NCBI RefSeq assembly: GCF_010729665.1
Contig: NZ_AP022610.1
Coordinates: forward strand, 930,001-994,000
DNA from: Mycolicibacterium madagascariense
GTDB lineage: Bacteria > Actinomycetota > Actinomycetes > Mycobacteriales > Mycobacteriaceae
Length of the DNA stretch: 64,000 nt
Reading direction: 5' to 3'
In this document: in pieces, positions 1 to 8,391 of the stretch
How the letters are laid out: each line of letters starts with the position of its first letter
Position numbering within the stretch: the first letter of the stretch is position 1
Program-made: the position numbers and the translations under genes
The notes under the pieces: model-generated
Seen by the model: the letters and a program-made list of their open reading frames with translations, nothing else
The model's database searches: none
What the model was told of the DNA's origin: nothing

Positions 1-275
1 GCGCGGTGCCGTTCATCAACGTCCAGGTCTCCCACGACCCCGCCCAGATCTGGGTGCTGGTGTCGGCGATCTCGATGATGGCCGGGCTGCTGGTGTCGCT
101 GGTGATCCGCCGGCGCCGGATCTGGGTTCGGTTGTCCCCTGGCGGGCCGGGTACCGTGAGCGTAGAGCTGGGCGGTCTCGCCCGCACCGACAATTCCGGG
201 TGGGGCGACGAGTTCGAGCGGTTGACCGCGCGGTTGGTGCCATCAGCGGAAGAAGGCGGAAGAGAACGCTCGTGA
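1..275 (+). CDS. Cytochrome c biogenesis protein ResB, C-terminal end (partial)
   Basis: The reading frame is open from the window edge to a TGA at 273-275, so only the last ~90 residues are present. They contain one hydrophobic helix (IWVLVSAISMMAGLLVSLVI) followed by a basic RRRRIW turn and a hydrophilic tail, as in the ResB C-terminus. ResB (Ccs1) is the membrane partner of CcsA/CcsB in System II cytochrome c maturation, delivering heme to apocytochromes outside the membrane. The stop codon overlaps the GTG of the ccsB gene behind it, so the two are co-translated. The assignment rests on this neighbour as much as on the short sequence. Confidence 0.75.
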   Translation, partial: AVPFINVQVSHDPAQIWVLVSAISMMAGLLVSLVIRRRRIWVRLSPGGPGTVSVELGGLARTDNSGWGDEFERLTARLVPSAEEGGRERS

Positions 276-1249
276 ACACTCCCCACATCGACATCGGGTT
301 CGCGCGCTACTCCGACCTCGCGTTCACGTCGACCATCGTGGTGCTGGTCCTCGCCCTCCTGTTGCTCGCCGTCGAACTGGCCTACAGCCGCAGCCGTCTC
401 GCCGACGCCAGGGAGCTGGTGCCCGCGGGTGCGGTGGCCGCCGACGACGACCGGCCCGGCGTGGTGGTCGAGGCCCCGCGGCGTCCCGTCGACGAGCGCA
501 TCGGCCGGGCCGGTCTGGCGCTGGTGTACGTCGGCACGGCCACGTTGCTGGTGTGCATCGTGCTGCGCGGCCTCGCGACCGCGCGCGTGCCGTGGGGCAA
601 CATGTACGAGTTCATCAACCTGACGTGCTTCTGCGGCCTGGTCGCCGCGGCCATCACGCTGCGCCAGCCGAAGTACCGCGCGCTGTGGGCGTTCGTGCTG
701 CTGCCGGTGCTGATCCTGCTCGCGGTCTCGGGCAAGTGGCTGTACTCCAACGCCGCGCCCGTGATGCCCGCGCTGCAGTCCTACTGGTTGCCGATCCACG
801 TGTCGGTGGTGAGCCTGGGCTCCGGGGTGTTCCTCGTCGCGGGCGTGGCCAGCATGCTGTTCCTGCTCAAGATGTCGCCGCTGGGCGAGCCCGATCGCGA
901 CGGCACGCTGGCCGCCATCGTCGCGCGGCTGCCCGACGCGCAGACACTGGACCGCATCGCCTACCGCACCACGATCTTCGGGTTCCCCGTCTTCGGCTTC
1001 GGCGTGATCTTCGGCGCCATCTGGGCCGAGGAGGCATGGGGCCGCTACTGGGGTTGGGACCCCAAGGAGACCGTTGCCTTCATCGCGTGGGTCGTCTACG
1101 CCGCGTATCTGCACGCCCGATCCACCGCGGGGTGGCGGGACCGCAAGGCCGCGTGGATCAACGTCGTCGGCTTCGTGGCGATGGTGTTCAACCTCTTCTT
1201 CATCAACCTGGTCGTGACCGGTCTGCACTCCTATGCGGGGGTGGGCTGA
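272..1249 (+). CDS. ccsB: c-type cytochrome biogenesis protein CcsB (CcsA/ResC family)
   Basis: Integral membrane heme-handling protein of System II cytochrome c maturation, working with ResB to ligate heme to CXXCH apocytochromes. The 325-residue product has about eight hydrophobic segments and the family's tryptophan-rich signature WGRYWGWDPKET at residues 257-268. Histidines at 176 and 319 lie in helices near the ends, where heme ligands are expected. I chose GTG at 272 because it overlaps the resB stop (GTGA) and yields the usual N-terminus with a first helix at residues 18-37; an upstream extension to 200 would sit entirely inside resB. It supports the cytochrome bc1/c branch that oxidises the menaquinol made by the men genes in this window. 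Confidence 0.93.
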   Translation: MNTPHIDIGFARYSDLAFTSTIVVLVLALLLLAVELAYSRSRLADARELVPAGAVAADDDRPGVVVEAPRRPVDERIGRAGLALVYVGTATLLVCIVLRGLATARVPWGNMYEFINLTCFCGLVAAAITLRQPKYRALWAFVLLPVLILLAVSGKWLYSNAAPVMPALQSYWLPIHVSVVSLGSGVFLVAGVASMLFLLKMSPLGEPDRDGTLAAIVARLPDAQTLDRIAYRTTIFGFPVFGFGVIFGAIWAEEAWGRYWGWDPKETVAFIAWVVYAAYLHARSTAGWRDRKAAWINVVGFVAMVFNLFFINLVVTGLHSYAGVG

Positions 1250-1251
1250 GG

Positions 1252-2334
1252 GTGCTGCCCCAGGCGTCCGACCAGCCGGCCAGCTTCAGAGCCCAGCAGC
1301 GGTTCGTCGACCCCGCCCAGGCGATCCCGCCGGAGTGGACGGCGCCGACGCCACCGCACGGCATCCCCGTCGTCGAGCTGCCGGAGGCGCAGGCGCCGCA
1401 GCCCTACCTCGATCTGTCGACGGTCGCGCTGCTCGGTCAGCCCAAGCGCAAGCCGAGCGGCGGGTGGCGCCGCTGGCTGTACGCCGGATCCTTCGGGTTG
1501 ATCAACCTCGGCGAGGGCCGAAAGATCATGCGCCGCAAGGAGTTGACCGAACAGGCGAGCAAGCCGCTGCGCTCGTGCTACCGCATCGCACTGCTGTCGC
1601 TGAAGGGCGGCGTCGGCAAGACCACGATCACCGCGACGCTCGGGGCCACGTTCGCCTCGGCCAGGGGTGACCGCGTGATCGCCGTCGACGCCAACCCCGA
1701 CCGCGGCACGCTGAGTCAGAAGGTGCCGCTGGAGACGGCGTCGACCGTGCGGCACCTGCTGCGCGACGCCGAGGGCATCAGCAGTTACAGCGACGTGCGC
1801 GCCTACACCTCGCAGGGCCCGAGCCGACTGGAAGTGCTTGCCTCCGAAAGTGATCCGGCGGTGTCGGAGGCCTTCAGCAGCGAGGACTACCAGCGCACGC
1901 TCGAGGTGCTCGAGAAGTTCTACAGCCTGGTGCTGACGGACTGCGGGACGGGCATGCTGCACTCGGCGATGTCGGCGGTGCTCAACAACGCCGACGTCCT
2001 GGTAGTGGTGAGCTCGGGGTCGGTGGACGGTGCCCGCAGCGCCTCGGCAACGCTGGACTGGCTCGACGCGCACGGTTATCAGCAATTGGTGGCCGACGCG
2101 ATCGCCGTCATCAACGCGGTGCGGCCGAACTCGGGCCGGGGCGGGTCGCGCGTCGACCAGGCGAAGGTGGCCGACCACTTCGCGCGTCGGTGCAAGGCGG
2201 TGCTGACGGTTCCGTTCGATCCGCATCTGGAAGAGGGCGCGGAGATCAGTCTGGATCGGTTGCGGCCGGAAACGCGGGACGCGCTACTGGAATTGGCGGC
2301 GACGGTGGCTGCCGGATTCCCTGCGGCGCACTAG
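1252..2334 (+). CDS. ParA/MinD-like ATPase (Rv0530-type)
   Basis: A 360-residue protein with a deviant Walker A motif, KGGVGKTT, at residues 118-125 and a following VDANPDRGTL switch-like segment, as in the MinD/ParA/SIMIBI ATPases. The first ~105 residues are proline-rich and hydrophilic (PPEWTAPTPPHG) with a single short hydrophobic patch near GWRRWLYAGSFGLINL. The N-terminal extension resembles those of mycobacterial EspI-like ATPases, but no ESX gene is nearby. Its GTG lies two bases after the ccsB stop, so it is the last gene of the ccs operon. What it positions or regulates is unknown; a link to cytochrome maturation is suggested only by conserved location. Confidence 0.8.
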   Translation: MLPQASDQPASFRAQQRFVDPAQAIPPEWTAPTPPHGIPVVELPEAQAPQPYLDLSTVALLGQPKRKPSGGWRRWLYAGSFGLINLGEGRKIMRRKELTEQASKPLRSCYRIALLSLKGGVGKTTITATLGATFASARGDRVIAVDANPDRGTLSQKVPLETASTVRHLLRDAEGISSYSDVRAYTSQGPSRLEVLASESDPAVSEAFSSEDYQRTLEVLEKFYSLVLTDCGTGMLHSAMSAVLNNADVLVVVSSGSVDGARSASATLDWLDAHGYQQLVADAIAVINAVRPNSGRGGSRVDQAKVADHFARRCKAVLTVPFDPHLEEGAEISLDRLRPETRDALLELAATVAAGFPAAH

Positions 2335-2341
2335 CACTCGC

Positions 2342-2503
2342 TCAGCGGGGATCGTTCCCGTGGTTGAGGCGGTTGAGGAAATCCGGGTCGTCGTCGGGCC
2401 CGATGGTCCTGGTGCGAGGCCGGCTCGCCGCTGCGCGCAGCAGGCGCCAGGCCCCGTAGGACAGGGCCGCCAAGATGACGACGAGGAGAACGAACTGCAG
2501 CAC
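2342..2503 (-). CDS. Small single-pass membrane protein (53 aa)
   Basis: Short gene starting at a GTG at 2501-2503 on the minus strand and preceded 7 bases upstream by a strong AGGAGG ribosome-binding site. Translation gives an N-terminal hydrophobic helix (VLQFVLLVVILAALSYGAW), a basic stretch (RLLRAAASRPR) and an acidic, asparagine-rich tail ending NHGNDPR. This is a plausible type III single-pass protein with its C-terminus in the cytoplasm. It is convergent with the ParA-like gene, whose stop is only 7 bases away. In M. tuberculosis a small gene (Rv0530A) occupies this interval; I believe this is its counterpart but cannot verify that. Function unknown. Confidence 0.6.
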   Translation of the reverse strand: MLQFVLLVVILAALSYGAWRLLRAAASRPRTRTIGPDDDPDFLNRLNHGNDPR

Positions 2504-2564
2504 AAAAACCTCCTGTCAGTGAATATACGCGTCATCGGTAGGCTCGGGTCCATGGCTGGTTCGG

Positions 2565-2664
2565 CGGGCAGGAGCGAAGCGACCGGGGGAATGGACCCGG
2601 CGGGCAGGAGCGAAGCGACCGGGGGAATGGACCCGGCGGGCAGGAGCGAAGCGACCGTGGGATC
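2565..2664 (+). repeat. 36-bp tandem direct repeat, about 2.8 copies
   Basis: Units start at 2565, 2601 and 2637 with an exact 36-base period; each begins CGGGCAGGAGCGAAGCGACC. The first two copies are identical over the full period; the third diverges after GCGACC. Because 36 is divisible by three, the array reads as a repeated 12-residue peptide (AGRSEATGGMDP) in the frame of the DUF4229 gene behind it. Each unit carries a GGAG Shine-Dalgarno-like core. It lies just upstream of, or forms the N-terminus of, the next gene. Confidence 0.85.
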
Positions 2665-2698
2665 GGACCCCAGGGGCGGCCGGCGGCCGGGGTCGCGG

Positions 2699-2977
2699 AT
2701 GGCGGTCGACGTGCTGGTGTACACCGTGGCCCGCATCCTGCTGGTCCTGGTGCTCGCCGTCGCGATCTGGGTCGGCGGGCAACTGCTGGGCATTCGCGAC
2801 TTCCCCGTGGTGGTGCCCGCGCTGTTCGCCATCGTGATCGCGTTTCCACTGGGCATATGGCTGTTCGCGCCGCTGCGACGTCGCGCGACCGCCAGCATCG
2901 CGGTGTTCGACGAGCGCCGCCGTCGCGATCGCGAACGGCTGCGCGCCCGCCTGAGCGGCGACGGCCCACCCGCCTGA
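2699..2977 (+). CDS. DUF4229-type small membrane protein
   Basis: A 92-residue protein from ATG 2699 with two predicted transmembrane segments (VYTVARILLVLVLAVAIWVG and FPVVVPALFAIVIAFPLGIW) and a strongly basic, arginine-rich C-terminus. This is the architecture of DUF4229, an actinobacterial membrane family of unknown function. MAVDVLVYTVAR is the customary N-terminus. However, the frame stays open upstream to an ATG at 2552, which would add 49 residues made almost entirely of the 12-residue repeat. If that start is used, the protein has a repetitive hydrophilic N-terminal extension. The minus-strand membrane protein behind it is convergent. Confidence 0.7.
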   Translation: MAVDVLVYTVARILLVLVLAVAIWVGGQLLGIRDFPVVVPALFAIVIAFPLGIWLFAPLRRRATASIAVFDERRRRDRERLRARLSGDGPPA

Positions 2978-2990
2978 GCCGGCCGGACGG

Positions 2991-3665
2991 TCAGCCGTCG
3001 AGCTGACCCGCGATGCCGCGCTCGATACCGTTGCGGGTGGCGGCAGGCAGCACGACGAGACCGTCGAGTTCCTTGCACGCGAGGGTGTAGGCCTGCTCGC
3101 GTTCGGGCTGGGCCGCCCCGGAGTCCGAGGCCACGCTCAGCAGGCTGCGGGCGCGGGCGATGCGCTGCTGCGCCTCGGCCGAGAAGTCGTTGCGGCGGGT
3201 GCGGATCGCCTCGGTCTCGGCGGCGTCGAAGGCCGTGGTGTACTCCTCCACCGCCGCGAGGTACTGCGCGGCGGCGACCCGGTCGTCGAGCAGGTCCTCG
3301 GCCCTGGCCGGGCGCATGAGGTCGGCCCGCAGCTTGGCCTTGTGGAAGGCCGCGGTGAGCGGGGCCCTGGTGTCGGTCATCAGCGGGAAGTCCAGCAGGC
3401 GTTCGACGTCGAGTTCGTATTCCAGCCACCGGGTGTCGGTGCGGCTGTGTTCGTCGATGGTGCGGGTGATCATCCGCCACAGCGCGGCGACGTTCGGGGT
3501 GCCGCGGGGTGCGGCGTGGTCGGGTCGCGGTTGGTCGAGCCGGGGTTCGTCGGGTCGTTCCTGTTGCTGTTGCGTCCGCCGCCACATGCCGACCCCGGCC
3601 ATCACGACGCCGATCACGGGCAGCAGCATCAGCAGCAGCTCCGCCAATCGGAACACGATGCCCAT
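2991..3665 (-). CDS. Conserved hypothetical protein with N-terminal membrane anchor
   Basis: A 224-residue product with one N-terminal transmembrane helix (LAELLLMLLPVIGVVMAGVG, residues 7-26), a Q/P/D-rich linker (RTQQQQERPDEPRLDQPRPD) and a soluble, mostly helical domain of ~170 residues rich in Ala, Arg and Glu. No catalytic motif stands out. The shape suggests a cytoplasmic or periplasmic domain tethered to the membrane. It lies 29 bases downstream of menA on the same strand and could be co-transcribed with it. I do not recognise a named family. Confidence 0.65.
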   Translation of the reverse strand: MGIVFRLAELLLMLLPVIGVVMAGVGMWRRTQQQQERPDEPRLDQPRPDHAAPRGTPNVAALWRMITRTIDEHSRTDTRWLEYELDVERLLDFPLMTDTRAPLTAAFHKAKLRADLMRPARAEDLLDDRVAAAQYLAAVEEYTTAFDAAETEAIRTRRNDFSAEAQQRIARARSLLSVASDSGAAQPEREQAYTLACKELDGLVVLPAATRNGIERGIAGQLDG

Positions 3666-3694
3666 GCAGTCAGGATGCCACTACCGGCGACGAG

Positions 3695-4564
3695 CTAGCC
3701 GAACGTCAGCGCGGCCGCGACCGCGATCGACCACACCAGCATGGTCAGCCCGGTGTCGCGCAGCACGGGGATCAGCTCGCGACCGCCGCGACCGGACCGC
3801 ACCGGCGCCGCTGCCCGCACGGCGAGCGGCAGGGCCACCAACCCGACAGCGCACCACGGCGTCGCGGCCGTCAACACCAGGGTCAGCACGAACGCCAGCG
3901 CCACCAGCACCTGGTACAGCACGCGGGTGCGCGCGTCGCCGAGGCGCACGGCGAGGGTGATCTTGCCGGCCTGCTCGTCGGTCGGGATGTCGCGAAGGTT
4001 GTTGGCCACCAGCACCGCCGACGACAGGGCCCCGGTGGCGACGGCCAGCACGCCGCCGACCCAGTCGACCCGCAGCGCCTGGGTGTACTGCGTGCCGAGC
4101 ACCGCGACCAGACCGAAGAACACGAACACCGCGATCTCGCCGAGCCCGATGTAGCCGTAGGGCTTGGAGCCGCCGGTGTAGAGCCACGCGCCGGCGATGC
4201 ACGCCGCCCCGATCGCGATCAGCCACGGCTGGCTGACGAGGGCGAGCGCGAGGCCGGCCAGTGCTCCGATGCCGAAGCTGACGGCGGCGGCGGTGGCCAC
4301 CGCGCGCGGGGAGGCCAGCCGGGAACCGACGAGCCGCAGCGGCCCGGCCCGCACGTCGTCGGTGCCGCGGATGCCGTCGGAGTAGTCGTTGGCGTAGTTG
4401 ACGCCGACGATCAGGGCCAGCGAGACCACCAGGGCGAGCAGCGCACGCCACCACACGGCCTGGCCGAGCCAGGCGGCCGCTCCGGTGCCCGCCAGTACGG
4501 GGGCGACGGCGTTGGGCAACGTCCTGGGCCGGGCGCCCTCCACCCACTGCGCGAAAGATGCCAC
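3695..4564 (-). CDS. menA: 1,4-dihydroxy-2-naphthoate polyprenyltransferase MenA
   Basis: Membrane prenyltransferase that joins 1,4-dihydroxy-2-naphthoate to a long-chain polyprenyl diphosphate and releases CO2, giving demethylmenaquinone. The 289-residue protein has eight to nine hydrophobic helices. The first aspartate-rich motif of the UbiA superfamily is visible as [15 protein letters not shown] (residues 56-70), preceded by the typical [13 protein letters not shown] entry segment. The second acidic motif is weaker, around [10 protein letters not shown] (residues ~193-202). GTG at 4564 gives a family-length protein. The lipid substrate could come from GrcC1 at 50.8 kb and the aromatic substrate from the menD/C/E/B products encoded elsewhere in this window. 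Confidence 0.95.
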
Positions 4565-4597
4565 GGCGTCATCGTCGCATGGGGGGTCGCGCGGGTG

Positions 4598-5254
4598 TCA
4601 GTGGCCGACGCCGAGCAGGCTCGCCACCAGGTTGATGGTGATCGCCAGGATGATCGCGCCGAGCAGGAACGACAGCAACCCGTGGCGCAGGGCGGCCATC
4701 CGGACCGGGCGCTGCACCAGGTCGGTGTCGGACACCTGGTAGGTCATGCCGAGCGTGAACGCCAGGTAGGCGAAGTCGCCGTAGTCGGGCCGGTAGTCGT
4801 CGCCCTCGTGGAAGTCGATGCCGCCGGGGGAGTCGCCGCCGTAGTACAGCCGCGCGTAGCGCAGCATGTAGACGGTGTGCACGGTCACCCAGGCCGCGAC
4901 CACGCTCAGCGCGCCGACGACGGCGGCGGCCGGTTTGCCGCCGGAGGACCCTGCGACCAGCAGGTAGCCGACCCCGCCGAGGCTCGCCACGCTGGCCACC
5001 AGGACGGCGACGTCGAGGATCCACGGCGTCGAGTCGTCGTCGCGGTAGCGCGTGGCGTGGGCGCACGTCGCGTCGGAGTCCAGCCCGCCGACGATCGACC
5101 ACGTCCAGCCGAGGTAGACCACGGCCGCGACGATCCAGCCGGTGGCCGGCGCGTACGGCCAGGCCAGCGTCGTGCCCATGACGATCGCGGCGATCACGCC
5201 GACCGGCGCCGCCACGCCGACCCGCAGGCCGATCGATGCTTCGGGCAGAGCCAT
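4598..5254 (-). CDS. DUF1345 integral membrane protein
   Basis: A 218-residue polytopic membrane protein with four to five hydrophobic segments and the characteristic DUF1345 features: a THAT-like segment (ATCAHATRYRDDD), a mid-protein WVTVHTVYMLRYARLYY stretch and DFAYLAFTLGMTYQVSDTD before the last helices. The family's function is unknown. ATG 5254 was preferred to the TTG twelve bases upstream. It is followed by menA after 33 bases on the same strand, so co-transcription is possible, but nothing shows a role in quinone synthesis. Confidence 0.85.
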   Translation of the reverse strand: MALPEASIGLRVGVAAPVGVIAAIVMGTTLAWPYAPATGWIVAAVVYLGWTWSIVGGLDSDATCAHATRYRDDDSTPWILDVAVLVASVASLGGVGYLLVAGSSGGKPAAAVVGALSVVAAWVTVHTVYMLRYARLYYGGDSPGGIDFHEGDDYRPDYGDFAYLAFTLGMTYQVSDTDLVQRPVRMAALRHGLLSFLLGAIILAITINLVASLLGVGH

Positions 5255-5288
5255 GGCGGGAGTCAAGCACGAGCGGCTGTGGGGTTGC

Positions 5289-8177
5289 TCAGTGTTCGGG
5301 CGGCGGGTGCGGTACGCCGTCGAGGCCCGGGACCAGGGTGCGGGTGACGGTGCGTCGGTAGGCGTCGTGGCGGGCCGGGTCGGCCGACACCAGCACGCTG
5401 CCCCAGTCGACGTCGGGGTGACCCCGCAGCCGGCTGGGAACCTCCTGCAGGTCCCCGTAGGTGGTCAGGGCCGCGAAGACGCCGCCGACGTCGGCCTTGC
5501 GGTCCTCGGTGAGGTGCGGGCGCGGGGAGTCGATGACGGCGCGGGGCGTGGTCCCGACGCCCCCGGTCACCGTCGCGATGTCATGCACGCAGGGGAAGAG
5601 GAACGCCATGGGCCAGCTGACGAGGACCGGTCCCCTGGTGGCGAGGAAGGCGGTGAGCGGGATCGTCGAGCGCAGCCGTGGGCCGCTGACGGCCAGCCAG
5701 CCCATGGGGTCGGTGCGCCCGTCGACGGCGTGGATGCGGACGCGGTTCGCACCCGCGGGGATCTCGGTGGCGTCGATGCCGATCGTGCGCCACAGCGGGT
5801 GGGCGGGGTTCTCGTCGACGGCGGGCCGGTCGACCGGTGCGACGTCGCCGAGATCGTCGACGAATCTGCCTGCGGCCCTGCCGAATTGGAAGGTCAGGCG
5901 GTTGCCGCCGTCGGTGCGGCCCGATACCGAGAGCGCCAGGCCGCCGGTGGTCGGCTGTGGCGGCAGGACGAACCACGCGCTGGTGAGGCTGCCGGTCGAG
6001 CGCTCGTCGGGAAAGCGGCTGCCCCACAGGTGGATCGAGACACCCGTACCCACGGGATCGGGCGGGGGCGCGGCGGGCAGGTATCCGCCCTGCGCCACGA
6101 ACCCGGACAGCTGATCGGCGTCGGTGCCCGCGGTGCGCAGGACCGGCCCGTCGGGCAGCACCTGGACGTCCTCGGCTAGCCCGCACGGCCGAACACCGTG
6201 CAGGCGATGCAGATTCACGATCGCAAGCGAACCCTGGGGCCGGCGCAGCGGTGCCGCGACGAACGAGCCGAGCAGCAGCGCGAGCACGGCACCGACGGCG
6301 ACGAGCGCGACCGCGGCCGGACTCCCGGTCACCGCCCGTTGGCCTCGCCGCCACACCGCGGCGGACACCACCGCGGCCGCGACGATCCACGGCAGCGGGT
6401 GGTCGAGCGCAATGCCAAGGGGGCGAGGCGGTTCCGCGGGCCAGGGGACGTCGTACACGGCGGGCAGCCACCACGCGTTCGGCCCGTGGAACGCCAGCGT
6501 CACGGCGGCCACCAGCAGTACCGCGGCGACCGCGCCGGCCGCCACCAGATACCGGTCGGGTCGGCGCGCGCGGCGGGCCACCAGCACGACGCCCACGGTC
6601 ATCAGCGCGGCGAGCGGACCCGCCGCGGCGCCGAGCTGATAGGACCACTTCGACGGTGAGATGGCGAACAGCAGCAGCGACACCGCGACGACGGCCGCCA
6701 GCCGGATCGCCGACCGCGCAACGAAATCACGATCGCGACGCCGCGCGCCGAACGCCGCGACGACGGGAATCATGCTGACTCCCAACAGGATCGGCAGTCG
6801 CTTCGGTGCGCTGCCCTGCTGGTCGGACTGCAGCAGGTAGCGGTACCGGTCGGGCTCGTCGTACCACTGCAGCGTCGGCCCGAAGAACACGTGCCAGTCG
6901 GTCGCGGTGTCCAGGGCGTCCCAGGTCTGATTCGCGAAGATGATGGTCAGCCCGACGGCGGTGACGCCGGCGAGCGCGCACCCCCGGGCCAGCAGGTCGA
7001 GCCGGCCCGATGCGCCCGCCCGGAAGGCGGCGAGCAGCCGCGGCCCGAAGACGAGGATCGGCGCCGCCACCAGCACGCCGTTGGGGCTGATGGACACCGT
7101 CAGCGCGACGACGAGGGCGATGGCGGCCAGCCCGCGCACGTCGCGGGTCCGCATGGCCAGCGCCAGCACCGCCGTGACGCCCAGCGCGACGAGGGATTCC
7201 GGCCGCGTCCCCAGATTGAACGGCAACCACGAGGCGAGCAGGAACGCCGCGGCCAAGAGCCGGACCCGTCCGGTCGCCGCCCGCACCGGCAGCGCCGCGC
7301 CGAGCACGCCGCGGCTCAGCAGGAACCACGTCCCGACGGCCGCGAGCGTGCTCGGCAGGCGCAGCCACAGCGGCGCCAGGCTCACCGCGGTCCACGGGGC
7401 CAGCAGCTCCTGGCTGAACGCGAAGGGCACCTCCGCGGCGTTCCACCACCGGTAGTAATTGCCGGGGTCGCCGGTCGCCGCGACGTCGCGGGCGATCGTC
7501 GTGGCCCAGCCGTCGTCGACGGCCAGCGGGCCGATCACCGCCCAGCAGCCCAGCGTCGCGAGCACGCCGAGGTCGACCCACCACGCGCGCCGCCACCCAG
7601 GCCGCCACCTGATCCACCGACGGCGCGGGCGCACGCCGCACCGCAGCAGCAGCCAGCCCGCGGCCACCAGCTGCACCACGATGAGCGCGATCTTGAATAC
7701 GCCCGGCGTGGCGCCGAAGGGGACGACGGTCGTGGCGACGACCGAGATACCGGCTGCCGCAGCCGGTTTCAAGCCGGTGTGGAAGCCGAAGACCTCGGGC
7801 ACCGGCCCGGCCACGTCGGTGCGCCGCCCGTCCGGTCCGAGGACCGACGTCCGCCCGTGTCCGGCGGTGAGCACGGCGCGGCAGCCGGCGGGCCCGGCGC
7901 GGACGTCCCACGCCACGCGGTGTCCGTCGAAGCGCATCCCGTCGGCCGTCACCACGAGCCCGTCGGCCCCGGTGCCGGTCTCGAGGACGACGGCCGTCGG
8001 TCCCGCGGCACGCAGCGCGGTGCACGGGATGGTCGCCGTCAGCGTGGTCGGTCGGTAGGGGGCGAACACCGCCGAGCTCGACGTCACGGCCGCACCCGGC
8101 GCGGGCCACGTCACCGTCGTGGTGTCGACCCACACCGCGGCGAACGGCAGCAGCAGGGCGGTCAGCACGCCGACCAC
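5289..8177 (-). CDS. Emb-family arabinosyltransferase (GT53), paralogue outside the emb operon
   Basis: A 962-residue membrane glycosyltransferase closely patterned on EmbA/EmbB/EmbC, which transfer arabinofuranose from decaprenylphosphoryl-arabinose to arabinogalactan or lipoarabinomannan outside the membrane. The GT-C acidic motif AVDDGWATTIARD lies in the first large external loop (DD at 221-222), followed by GNYYRWWNAAEVPFAF, the counterpart of the Emb NYYRWF..PE.PFGW segment. About twelve hydrophobic helices follow, then a C-terminal ~290-residue carbohydrate-binding-like domain ending with SWPMAFLFPC. It is shorter than typical Emb proteins (about 1,050-1,100). GTG 8177 is the first canonical start; the frame continues upstream to a CTG at 8240 that would add a plausible TTSPISAP N-terminus. 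Confidence 0.88.
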   Translation of the reverse strand: MVGVLTALLLPFAAVWVDTTTVTWPAPGAAVTSSSAVFAPYRPTTLTATIPCTALRAAGPTAVVLETGTGADGLVVTADGMRFDGHRVAWDVRAGPAGCRAVLTAGHGRTSVLGPDGRRTDVAGPVPEVFGFHTGLKPAAAAGISVVATTVVPFGATPGVFKIALIVVQLVAAGWLLLRCGVRPRRRWIRWRPGWRRAWWVDLGVLATLGCWAVIGPLAVDDGWATTIARDVAATGDPGNYYRWWNAAEVPFAFSQELLAPWTAVSLAPLWLRLPSTLAAVGTWFLLSRGVLGAALPVRAATGRVRLLAAAFLLASWLPFNLGTRPESLVALGVTAVLALAMRTRDVRGLAAIALVVALTVSISPNGVLVAAPILVFGPRLLAAFRAGASGRLDLLARGCALAGVTAVGLTIIFANQTWDALDTATDWHVFFGPTLQWYDEPDRYRYLLQSDQQGSAPKRLPILLGVSMIPVVAAFGARRRDRDFVARSAIRLAAVVAVSLLLFAISPSKWSYQLGAAAGPLAALMTVGVVLVARRARRPDRYLVAAGAVAAVLLVAAVTLAFHGPNAWWLPAVYDVPWPAEPPRPLGIALDHPLPWIVAAAVVSAAVWRRGQRAVTGSPAAVALVAVGAVLALLLGSFVAAPLRRPQGSLAIVNLHRLHGVRPCGLAEDVQVLPDGPVLRTAGTDADQLSGFVAQGGYLPAAPPPDPVGTGVSIHLWGSRFPDERSTGSLTSAWFVLPPQPTTGGLALSVSGRTDGGNRLTFQFGRAAGRFVDDLGDVAPVDRPAVDENPAHPLWRTIGIDATEIPAGANRVRIHAVDGRTDPMGWLAVSGPRLRSTIPLTAFLATRGPVLVSWPMAFLFPCVHDIATVTGGVGTTPRAVIDSPRPHLTEDRKADVGGVFAALTTYGDLQEVPSRLRGHPDVDWGSVLVSADPARHDAYRRTVTRTLVPGLDGVPHPPPEH

Positions 8178-8391
8178 GCCGAGCAGCAGCGTCGGCCAGG
8201 CACCCGTCGTCCGCGGTGCACTGATGGGGGACGTAGTCAGAGCCTGCCCTTGCCGCTTCGAGGATGGATGGCCGGTGACGAGACTGGCAGGTGGATCGGC
8301 TGCACGCAGCTAGCGCCGGTCGTCGTCACACCACCGTCATCATGCGCTCAGTGGCGAACCGGCGGCGGCAGGCCGCGGCGGCGGGGTGGCG

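Noticed and set aside
553..1249. Long + strand reading frame running through ccsB into the ParA gene
   Set aside because: It is out of frame with ccsB and consists of Arg/Ala/Pro-rich shadow peptide; the real gene starts at 1252.
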